Below are positions 33,180-43,800 of a stretch of DNA of 64,000 bases, in pieces. Location of the stretch: the NCBI GenBank assembly GCA_958510875.1, contig OY294068.1:14609282-14673281 (forward strand), in the 5' to 3' direction. Within the stretch, counting starts at the first letter, position 1, and the number at the start of each line of letters is the position of its first letter. The stretch comes from Endomychus coccineus (taxonomy: Eukaryota; Arthropoda; Insecta; Coleoptera; Endomychidae). Both the position numbers and the translations under genes were made by a program. The notes beneath the pieces are model-generated. The model was given only the letters and a program-made list of their open reading frames with translations. It had not been told where the DNA came from and ran no database searches.

Positions 33180-33592
33180 TCCCTTCCTCCTCTTCACTTA
33201 GAACGTGTTTATAGCATACCCTGTTCTTGCGGTAAAGTATACATTGGTGAAACAGTAGCTACTGGTGTGAAAGAACATGACCGCTGTACAAGGCTTCGTG
33301 ACACCAGTACATCTGCACTTGCGGAACACAAGTTTGACACTAATCATCAGATCCTTTTCGAAAATACTAAAATCCTAGCCCGAGCCCCACACTTCTATCA
33401 GCGAAAATTCTTCGAAGCTATAGAAATCCTAAAACATCCAAATAATCTAAACCGTGACTCAGGATATTACCTTCCTAACATTTGGAAACCCATCCTCGAA
33501 AATTCCACTTCGGACATGATCACACAACCGGCAGGGTCAGTTGCCAGAACGGAATTAATCACCAGAATAAAGGCAGTAAACTGTGTAGGGTG
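33180..33592 (+). pseudogene. Penelope-like endonuclease fragment
   Basis: Open frame with RVYSIPCSCGKVYIGETVA, a GIY-YIG endonuclease core, then EHKFDTNHQILFENTKIL, YQRKFFEAIEI, HPNNLNRDSGYYLP, ending at a stop after IKAVNCVG. It is nearly the same protein as the C-terminal part of the minus-strand element at 34762-36019. No RT precedes it. Confidence 0.75.
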
Positions 33593-33884
33593 AAGGATTT
33601 ATTCCTACAATAAATACAGCTACAGAAGCCAGGGATTACCGCGGATTAACTATCCATTCTGTCAAATCATTGTTTTGTGATGAACTCCTTCATTATTCTT
33701 TTTGTTATGCCAAAAATGTTTCATACGTCTGGTATAAGTGCATCTTTGGAGAAAAATTGGCTATTAAATCTTGCAATAATAAGTTTTGAAAATGTAAACC
33801 CAAATTTAGGCATCTGTACCAATTCTTCAAGTCAGAATTTAGAAAAAAATTACGTGAGATTCGATTTTGGAACCGAAAATGGAG

Positions 33885-34000
33885 TAAGCTAGCTGATACG
33901 CTGGACTAGAAATCCAGAAGAAGAGGATTCTAATCCTACCTACGGTTCAATATTTATCGTTTATTCATCTTAATAATCACATCAATTTATAAATATTTAT
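33885..34000 (+). repeat. tRNA-Ser-derived SINE fragment
   Basis: CTGGACTAGAAATCCAG (33901-33917) forms a perfect anticodon-arm hairpin with AGA in the loop, as in tRNA-Ser. AGGATTCTAATCCT (33923-33936) forms a T-arm/B-box. The D-arm and acceptor stem do not fold as in a real tRNA. The following CGGTTCAATATTTATCGTTT resembles sequence at 14140. Confidence 0.6.
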
Positions 34001-34498
34001 TTATTATATTGAAAATATTTTAATATAAATTGTATCTCAAGTAGAATCTGTTCTACAAATGTGTGAAAGAAATAAATGATTAGATTTATGAATTCAATGT
34101 TTTTTAATAGCTTACCCTCAAAGATGATGGATAATATAATTGTACATAATCAGACTTGTTGAACGAACCAACTCCCATTTCAACAAACGATGATTGATAA
34201 GTACTGGTTGGTTGGAATATGTAGATACAACTAAAAACTGAATACGAATGAACCGTGCAACCAATGATTCGGGTCATATATTACAAAAATGTTATTCTAA
34301 TTACGTTATTATAATTATTGAATGTACTTTACTGATTTATTAATCGATAATAAACATCTATAATTATCTCATCACGGCTTACGTCAAATTATTTTTTCAT
34401 AATTTATTTCATCGAAATAGATGATAGCTATAAAACTTATGTTACATAGTTCTGTTTTTTTCTATACTTTGATTAAATGTCAGGAAAACCAATAAAGT

Positions 34499-34762
34499 TC
34501 GAAGAACATCGTGTGAGCCAGCGGTCGTATTTTGGGAGATGAGGTGAGTATTCGAATTTTTCTGAAAGGTTAGGAGGTTATAGGCATAAGGAAAGACCTC
34601 ACTAGGCATCTCACCGTTTGATAGAAAAATGAACTTTGGTAGGAAGAAGTTCGGCAGGTCTTGAGCTTGACAAAGAAGGGGTAACTAGCTTGAATTCGTC
34701 TAGTCAGCCTATCTGGGTTCTCTGATGGAATAACAAATGAGATTCTGATGTTGAAAAATCTT
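34499..34762 (-). pseudogene. 3' end of a Jockey-type LINE (split by a Penelope element)
   Basis: Contains the same 3' block as the LINE at 52440-52740, for example GAACATCGTGTGAGCCAGC and GGAGGTTATAGGCATA. The matching upstream part resumes at about 36020, so the Penelope-like element at 34762-36019 interrupts it. Confidence 0.65.
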
Positions 34763-36019
34763 GGCTTTCGGGTGGATTTCGCGTAACGATAGCACGACTT
34801 GATGTCGACGTTTCGCCAACCATTACAGGTGGTATCTTCAGGGTAGGCTTGTGGCTTGTACTGAAACTGATTCTTCTGGTTTCTTTAGCGGTATTTATTG
34901 TAGGAAAAATCCTCCACTCCACACAGTTCACTGCCTTTATTCCGGTGGTAAACTCCGTTCTGGCACCTGATCCTGCCGTTGTGTGATCTTGTGCGAAGTG
35001 GAATTTTCGAGGATGGGTTTCCAAATGTTGGGAAGGTAATATCCTGAGTCACGGTTTAGATTATTTGGATGTTTTAGGATTTCTATAGCTTCAACGATTT
35101 TTCGCTGATACAAGTGTGGTGCTCAGGCTGGGATTTTAGTATTTTCGAAAAGGATTTGATAATAAGTGTCAAACTTGTGTTCCGCAAGTGCGGCTTTTCT
35201 GGTGTCACGAAGTCTTGTACAGCGCTCATGTTCTTTCACATGAATAGTACTGTACGACCTGTTTTCCCAATGTAGACTTCACCGCAAGAACAGGGAATGG
35301 ATACATCTAGAAACGGGAGTGAACCTTTCGATTCAACTTCCATGGTGAAAAGGATATTGGTATTTAATGAATTTAAATGATTGAGGAACGGAACAAGATT
35401 CTCGCGACCATGTTGCCAAATAACAAAAGTGGCGTCGACATATCTAAACCGACGTTTCGGCTTGAGAAGAGATGAGTCAATAGTATCTTTCTCAAAAGTT
35501 TCCATGAAGATATAAGCTATGACCGGAGAAAGTGAGGAACCCATGACGGCTCCCGAGGACTGCTCGTAAGACTTGCCATCGTACAGAAAATATCTGAAAG
35601 ATAGACAAAAATCAATTAACAGTAGTGAGTTCATTGGAATGTTTTTGGCAGGTAACAGTTGAGAAATTATGGAAAGTGTGCCTGGAATGGGAACATTGGT
35701 AAAGAGTGATTCGACGTCGAAACTGACGAGCAAATCGTCGGGGTCAATATTTAGTTTTTGGAGGTTTTCAACGAAATGAAATATTTTTGGATAAAACTGT
35801 TGGAATTACCTGCAAGAGGTTTGAGAACAGATGATAGATATCGAGAGAGTTTATAAGTAGGGGATTCGATAGTGCTGACAATTGGTCTCAGGGGGAACTG
35901 AGGGTTTATGAATTTTTGGCAAATCATATAAACGGGGGCTTCTTGAACGATGGAGGATAAGACATTTCTTATCTGGATCAGGAAGAGAAGAATTACGGAT
36001 AATTTGTGAAATCGAACGT
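34762..36019 (-). mobile_element. Penelope-like retroelement, RT plus GIY-YIG (degenerate)
   Basis: Minus strand. Near 35900, RSPRLYDLPKIHKPSVPPET; then LVSFDVESLFTNVP (RT motif A), SSGAVMGSSLSPVIAYIFME, and YVDATFVIW, where the second catalytic aspartate of YVDD is replaced by alanine. NLVPFLNHLNSLN and LPFLDV follow, leading into the endonuclease IPCSCGEVYIGKTGRTV, then frameshifted C-terminal sequence like 33267-33592. The 3' side carries the CCTGAAGATACCACCTGTAA and GGCGAAACGTCGAC block (34798-34841). It is inserted in a Jockey-type LINE. Confidence 0.8.
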
Positions 36020-37490
36020 CCACCGACCATGGAAATATCTATAGAAAAGGGAGAGATCTCCCATCTTTCTACGATGTTCCAGATAGAATTCATGAGGTTC
36101 AGCGTATGTTTGGGAGACGAACGCAAAACCGGTGAATAGTACTCCAGGATAGGTCAAATCTGCGCTTTTAGATTATGGGGAGCTGCTCGGATGTGAAGCA
36201 GCTTTTGACACAGAACGGGAAACGAAGTTTTTGTGAAGTGGTTTTTGCAATGGTCCTCACATACTCATCACATGACAGGGTGCTGATGGTGGTGATCCCG
36301 AGCATGGATATAGAAGACTTCATAGGAATAGTTGTACCTAACATCATCATATCAGGGATACCTGGAAAAACTACAAGCATGAGGTTTGGTTACATAAAAC
36401 TCTACTATCTAGCGATTATCAGATCCCTATTTGAAAGTTGTTACGTTAATTACGCTGATCTGGCTTCATCGGATGATATGAGGGCTCTAGATGAGGAAGC
36501 GGTATGGTGTACCATCATCTGCAAAGCTGTGAACGGGACAGAAAGTCACTTCCAATAGAATGCTGATATGGAGCTGAAAGAAAGTTGGTGCCAAGATAGA
36601 TTCATGTGGAACACCAGCATTAATAACCATTGGTATCGGAGGAGACTTCGTCAACCACCACGTTGAGTGATCTATCTGGGAGAAAACTCGATAGTAAACA
36701 ACAAAGTTGAGACTCCTAACCATATGAAGGAAGTTTCCCAAGAAGGTCTCGGTGACAGACTCGGTCAAATGCTTTAGAGATATTCAATACTACAGCTAGA
36801 GATTCCGCATATTTTTTAATAGTAGTCTTCCATATGTGTGTTACATAGTCAAGCAGGTCTCCTTGTTGATCTAGGCTGATAAAAGCCATTCATGATGTTG
36901 ATTGGTTTCTCCATCTCTTCAGTGATCACGGATAATAGTGAAAATGGGTCTATAATTATCAGTGAGGGTCTTCAAAATTTTTTGTTGGAATTGTTTGTAC
37001 TCTAGCTGCCTTCCAACTGGAAGGAAACACACCAAGTTTGTGTGAAAGAGTAAACAGCCTGATGTAGAAAGTTGTTGTTAATTCTGTTGCACATTCCTTT
37101 AGAACGACAGATTATATGTCCCAATAGCTTTTTTGGTATTGAGATCAATCAGAATTTGCCTAATTGTGCGCTGACGTGGACAATTTCAGGCATATGGCTA
37201 TCCATGGCAATTATATTAGGAGGGTCCTTCACTTGAAGTCTGAAGTGGAATTTTCTACAAACCTTCCAGCAAACATGTTGACTTTTTATCGTGGTGTAGT
37301 GTAGTAGCCATTATGCCATCATCTTTGGCTAAGGGAAAGAATGAACTGGAAGTAAAATTTCTACTAATGGCTTTGGCGAAAGTCCAAAACGAACGGAAGC
37401 CATTCGGGTATTCGATAAGCTCTGATCTTATTTTGGCGTTATATGTCTCTTTCGAAGCGTTCCGAATAAATAAGTGAATGATAGTATGTT
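36020..37490 (-). pseudogene. Jockey-type LINE ORF2 remnant
   Basis: Read on the minus strand from 37490: EYPNGFRSFWTFAKAIS, a DDGIMATT block, VLKECATELTT, GVFPSSWKAARV, then RT motifs (INAGVPHESILAPTFFQLHI, HSFADDGT), the LGITTISTLSCDEYVRTIAK block and SPKHTLNLMNSI, with many stops. It is the longest copy of this LINE family in the window. Its 3' end continues at 34499-34762. Confidence 0.75.
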
Positions 37491-37803
37491 TTCACGTAAG
37501 TACTTCAATGCTTGAAAAATATGTGAGCCAATAAGTATCACGTAAAGTAGTTGTTTTAGATATGGGCTCTAATTACATTCTTTGAAAATACTCCTTAAGA
37601 TGGTACCTACTTCAAGTATTTTCGGTTTGAAACATTATCTGAGAAAGTCCAATTAAGTAATGTAATGTAGTGTAATGTAATACCGGCTACCGCTCTACTT
37701 CAATAGTTTACACAGTTTTTATAATGCTTTGATAACATTATTAAATATATATTCACAAAGTATGAATTGAAAAAAAAATGACTTAACAAGATATGTGATT
37801 ATA

Positions 37804-38370
37804 CAGGATGTCCTCAAACTGCGTGGCTAAAATAAAACCGAAGATTCTTTGATTCGAAAAAAATTTGATGAGCCTTCTTACTTTTGCCTCAAGAATCTTG
37901 TTTAGCCGGTAGAGGGCTTCAAAGTTGCAAAAATAATTTTGTTTTTTCTGTATAACTTGAGAACGTGATGGAGGACTTTTACAATATTTGGCAGGTGAGT
38001 TACTGTCAATAATAGCCGTTTTTGAGAGTGGAGCATAGAGCCTTAGAGATTATAGAAATGGCTCAAACTTGAGGATGTAACAGGAAAAGTGTCCAGAACT
38101 TTTTTGTGGTCAATGTAATTCACTCGATATTTTTTATGTAGATAGCTTATCTAATTTGAAAACTTTTCTTACTCTTGAAAAATTTTGATAAAATCAACGG
38201 ATTAGCTTGAAAAAAATAATTTTCGGGTCTCTGCAATTTTGGCTTACTAATTTTACTTGATTAAAATACCTTAGTTGCCTTTGCTTTTCTAATGTCATTT
38301 TGGCATTTGGAGAATTTATTCTCAAAACTGTCAGTTTTTACTTTGCTTTCCGTAAAAATTTTATAAAATT
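37804..38370 (+). repeat. Left end of the 28813-type transposon
   Basis: Starts after TA with CAGGATGTCCTCAAACTGCG and follows the long inverted end of the 28813-31141 element for about 567 bp, up to the transposase start (TTTTATAAAATTATGGC). There the match stops and mariner sequence begins. Confidence 0.85.
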
Positions 38371-39480
38371 ATGGCATATTATTATGGGGACTCTTCACCG
38401 TCTATTGGAACGATTCACAATTGTTTTACTGATTTTCATTGTGATAGTGCGACCACAAAGGACGCCGAAACTTTTGGTCGTCCAATTGAGATTTCAACGC
38501 CAGAAATCGGTGTTGATATCTATGGTATGATATTGGACGATCGACTGATTAAATGCACGAGTTTATTGAGGCTATAGGCATCTCAACCGAATGGGTACGG
38601 AACATTTTGCATAAATTTTTGATAATGAGCAAGCTATCTGCCAGATGGTTGCAGCATTTGCTCTCTGTTGAAAACTCGAAGGAGAGTTTGGTGATGTTCC
38701 ACCGCGATGAGAAAGACTTTTTACATCGTTTCGTAACTGTGGACGAAACATGGATCTATCACAACACATCAGAGTCCAAGAGCAGTCGAAACAGTGGACT
38801 TGTCCTGGCAAATCAAAACCGAAAAAATTCAACAAAGCCATTGTGACAGTTTTTCGGGATGCATATCGTCCATATCGATTACCTTGAAAAGGGCAAAACG
38901 ATCACCGGCGTATATTGCACAGAGTTGTTGAATCGATTCAACACCGATTTGCGAAGAAAAAAGTGCTCTTCCACCAGGAGAACGCACCGTCGCACAGTCG
39001 CAATGGCAAAATTGGATGAATTGCGTTACGAATTGGTTCGTCATCCACCATATTCTCCAGATTTAATCCCCTGCGAGTTTTATCTATTTCCAAACTTGAA
39101 GAAATGACTCGGCCGAAAGAGATATTTTTTGAGACATGTATGAACACCGTACATCGTAAGTACATGTACCAATCGTAGTCGATTTTTGGGTAATGTTCCA
39201 TAGATAAACACCTAGCGCTGCAGACTTTACAAGAAATATTAAGTGGATGCAATTTATTTGAAGGGGACATTGAGTAATTACGAACAGTTTTGTTTACATT
39301 GGTTTTCAGTGCAAAAATGGAATTTCAGAGATTATCCGAAGAAATGGCTCGTATTATTTGGACGTTGGACGAAGTGTATCGGGGTACTAGGAGATTATGT
39401 CGAGAAATAGAATAAGTTTTAACCAAATAAATCATTTCTTATTTCATTTTTCGGGGACTTTTAACCTTGCCCCCGTACTA
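38371..39480 (+). pseudogene. mariner transposase remnant fused to a foreign 5' end
   Basis: Frames recover a mariner transposase lacking its first few dozen residues: YYGDSSPSIGTIHNCFTDF, GRPIEISTPEI, EFIEAIGISTEWVRNILH, KLSARWLQHLLSVE, RFVTVDETWIYHNT (first catalytic aspartate), HIDYLEKGKTITGVY, ELRYELVRHPPYSPDLIPCE (final catalytic position reads E in PCE), and RWTKCIGVLGDYVEK before a stop at about 39412. The block normally containing HHDNAP is frameshifted or lost. A short mariner 3' end (TTTTCGGGGACTTTTAA) follows. Several frameshifts; dead. Confidence 0.8.
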
Positions 39481-40805
39481 TGAATATTGTTTACGTTGTC
39501 AAGTGAATCAATCCAATGTGCTTTTACTCAAATGCGTAAAGCAAGTTCAATAATATTTTTCAAATTATATTTTATAACACTCAACCCACACGTTAACCCC
39601 CCTTACCCCCTTGTACCGCTGCGTAATGCTACTACTACCCCTTGCAGTGGAATTTAAGAACAGTTTCACAATAAAGAAATAATTTATTGATAATTTAGCA
39701 ATAATCCATCGAAAGAACAGAATCGAGATTGGTTTAATTCGTAGTAATATTATTAGATATTAAGTACCAAGAAAAATATATACATACCTGATTCAAGAAA
39801 TCAGAAGTTGACGAAATTTAGGAGCTGTCAAATTATTTTGTTATTTTCCTTCTATCGGTTATTCAATGTGCAATGAAAAACATTCTTCAAAAGTAATAAT
39901 TTATTTAATTAAAAGATATGCTCCTGTTCTCCTGTTGTAAAAGTTCTAAGTACTAATACAAAACCATTTCTACGCAATACTTCCTCATATGACACTGTCA
40001 TACATTAAATACAAACATTGGTCTATATTTACAATGTCTCTAACTATTCTGTAAAGGGGAATAAATCATTTTTGGAATATGCGTATCTACAAGAGAATAT
40101 GGATTTGATTTGACTCACTACAACGTTGGGATTTATAAATTAAATTACACAATTTAAAACCATTTAAAACAATTAAATCTCAAATATAGCCATTAATCAC
40201 ATATTACTACCCAATGTACAGAGTACAATCATTTATAATATATTCAAAATCTTAAATTATCGAGATCTAAAATTTTCTATTTTAAAATATTTACATTCGG
40301 TATAATTATGAAATTATAAATTAAAAAAAACTTATCGTAACGGACGCTTCAGAATAAGGAAGATAAAATCGTATTTAATATTAATTACAACCTTGTTAAG
40401 TGATTCTTTCTTATTTTCAATTATTTATAGTGCCGAATTTATTGACTGATTCTGATGATGGACGAGCTTCTTTAATCATAATAATAAATAACATGGTTGG
40501 TCGTTGAATCAGTCTAAACAACAATTGCTTACATCTATTCTAATATCGCACCAGAATATTCTCGCAGAATCGATATCACATTCACACAGATAAATTAAAC
40601 TAAATTAGAAGACCCTGACAACAGAATTCCTGAAGTAATACTTAGAATGGATAAATATGAACTTCATCGGAACTTCGGGAGGAATTTGTTCAAATTTTTT
40701 CATTCCCTACTACGTCACCTTCTTCATAAACGAATGGAATTTTGCGACGAGTTGATGTTATAGTTCCCTAATTCAAAATGTTGAATCGCAAAATCATTGG
40801 TATTA

Positions 40806-43800
40806 TCATAAGGACCATGTTTCGTATGTCGCTAACCACGCTGTCAGGTCGGCCCAATCGGGAAATTGTGATAAGAACTTCTGATATTCAGCAGTGTGTT
40901 TATTTCGTTTTTCGTGTACGTATATTCCCGATACTGCTATATCCATGGTTACGCCACTATGACCTTCAGATACTTCAAAATCTAGTATGAAATCTAAAGG
41001 TTCTATTTTCTTGCCAGCAACGTATATAATATAGTAATACGGTCGGCCGTTCCATTTTCCTTCACGAGCTGGTAGTTGTGGGAGTAAGTTTGTTGACTTT
41101 AACGTCACGTTTTCTCTTGGGGATACGAATACGGACAAACGATCTGGTCCTGTTGATAAAGAGAAAAACAAATGAGTGTCAATAATAGTAGATCTAGCAT
41201 AGAAATTCACGTCATTTCAGAAAAAAAAAATACGTCACAATTATAGGCTATTTATAGGCTTTTTTCAGACACAACTATACATTTTTAGGCACAAAACCGA
41301 GGCTCTGATGGCTTGTGATAAGCTAGCAGAGCCATCTAAAAATTCACATTTGAGGAGTGCTAATATTATAGGCTCTTCAATTAAGACAAGGAAAATTCAA
41401 TTCATCCTAGCAAAATGAGTGTTCCTTCTATGGCTTCGGTTTAGATGAACTGTAGGTCGGCGGCATGAGATCATAAAATTTGATGAACATAGAAAATAGT
41501 TACATGGGAATTGCCTATTTATAGGCTTTTTTCAGACACGACTACCAATTTTCAAGCACACTTTTTCTAAGCCGAAGATCTGCTGACCTAAATGAACTAG
41601 CAGAGCCACCTAAAAATACAAGTACGGTGAGAGTAAAAAAAGCTAAAATTATAGGCACTTTATAGGCTCTTCAATTATGACAAGAAAACTACATTTTATC
41701 CTATCAAACTCAGTGTTCCTTCTGTTACCTCGGTTGAGATGAACTGTAGGTCGGCAGGAGGTCATAAATTTGATGAAAAAAGAAAATAGTTGCATAGCAA
41801 TTATAGAGTATTTATAGGCTTTTTTACTAGACACAACCACAAATTTTTAGGCAGAATTTAAAATGACAAACCGAGGTTCCAGGTGACAAGGCCAACTAGG
41901 AATTCACGTTTAACAAAAATTTATTCGGGTTCCACATTCATAGGGTCTTCGCATTGTATGACAAGAAATATGGTTTTATATAATCAAATTTGTTTTAATT
42001 TTGCCAGTTTAGATGGTCTCAGATGGGGATCTGTTAACTTATCTCAGATAAGCAAGGCCTCGTCTTTTGCCTGAAAATTTGTAGTTATGTCCAAAAAAGC
42101 CTATAAATAGTCTATAATTCCTATGTAAATATTTTATATTTTCATTAAATTTTATGATCTCAAGTCGACCTGCAGTTCATCTTAACAGAGGCCATAGAAG
42201 GAATTTGCATGCATTTTTCTCATCATAATTGAAAAGTCTATAATTTTATCACCGGAATGACTTATGTCAAACGTGAATTTTTAGATGGCTCTGCTAAATT
42301 AGCTTAGGTCAACAGTGTCTCGTCTTAAACAAAACTGTCCCTGAAAATTTGTAGTTATATTTAAAAAAAACTATAAATAGATCATGATTCCAATGTAGTT
42401 ATTTTCTATTTTCATCAAATTTTATGATCTCATACCGACAGTCTATAAAAGGAACACTCAGTTTGCTATAATAAAATGAATTTTTCTTGTAATAATTGAA
42501 AAGCCTATAAAGTGCCTATAATTTAGGCACCCGAATTACTTTTCTCAAACTTGAATTTTTAGGTGGATCTGCTAGCTTATCTTAAGCCAGCAAAGCCTCG
42601 GTTTTTTTTTTCATTGTGCCTAAGGAATTAAGCCTATAATTATGACGTATTTTCAATTATTTTAATTTTTCTGAAACGGCTCTGCTAGATTTGGGGACGT
42701 TGGAAATTCGTTTACATATTCAAAAAAGATTGGTATGCCACATGGGTTTTTTCTGGTGTCCATTATATTCCGATAACGACACCTATTTGAATTTTTGACG
42801 TTCGTTAAAGTAATTAGATGAAACTGTGAACCTGACTTGAACTCACCTGACACTGTTATATTGAACCTTCTGGTTTTCTCTGAAGAATCCTTTGAATTGA
42901 TAGTCATTTGAGTTGGAACTGAAAATACTGGTTTACCGGCAGGTATCCAACTACTTCCTCTTCTGCAATGAACAAAGTTCTACATTAATGAAGTGTAACA
43001 AAGTATGTTCAAGTAAATAAAGAATAACATGCTTTGTGGAGGACTGGCCTCGGGGCGGACGACACCTCAACCCCGATGGTGAGGTCTTGTATATGGACGG
43101 ACTCAAATTTAAAGCCCCGGACACTCCTGGTTTTTGGCACAGGACCGCTGTACACCGACCATGGAATTATGTAGAGGAAAGGAAGAGATCGATCATCTTC
43201 CTACGATATTCTAGAGAGGTTAATGAACTCATAAGTGTGACATCATCAATGAAACGAATATTTTCCTTTTGGATAGAATCCAGCTTCAGCGTATGTTTGG
43301 GAGCCAAACAAGTGAACAGTACTCCAGGACAGGTCGAATCTGTGCTTTGTAGATTATGAGGAGCTGCTGGGATGTAAAGTAGGTCTTGGCACGGAATAGA
43401 AAACCGTTTTTGTGAAGCAATGGACCTCACATGATCGTCCCATGAGAGGATGCTGTTGTTGGTGAACCCTAAAATTGTTATGGAAGACTTCATAGGAATA
43501 GTTCTACCTGACATTAGGGATTGTGGGATCCGTCTGCCTGGAGAAGACGCAAGCTTGAGTTTAGTTGCATTAAACTCTACTGGATTATCAGATCCTTATT
43601 TCAAAATCTTTGCCAGATCTTCATTAATGACATCAACCTGCCTCTGCCTCGCTTCTCTGGCTTCATTGGATGGTATAGGGGCTATAGATGAGAAAGCGGT
43701 ATGAAATGTACCATCATCTGCAGAGCTGTGTACAGGACAGGTGGTCACTTTCAGTAAATCTTTGGTGCCAAGACAGATCCCTGTGGAAGACCAGCGTTGA

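Noticed and set aside
33885..33960. An intact tRNA-Ser gene
   Set aside because: Only the anticodon arm and T-arm fold; D-arm and acceptor stem do not pair.
43036..43704. Plus-strand open frames of 107 and 84 codons
   Set aside because: They lie antisense to a Jockey-type LINE remnant whose minus-strand motifs are clear.
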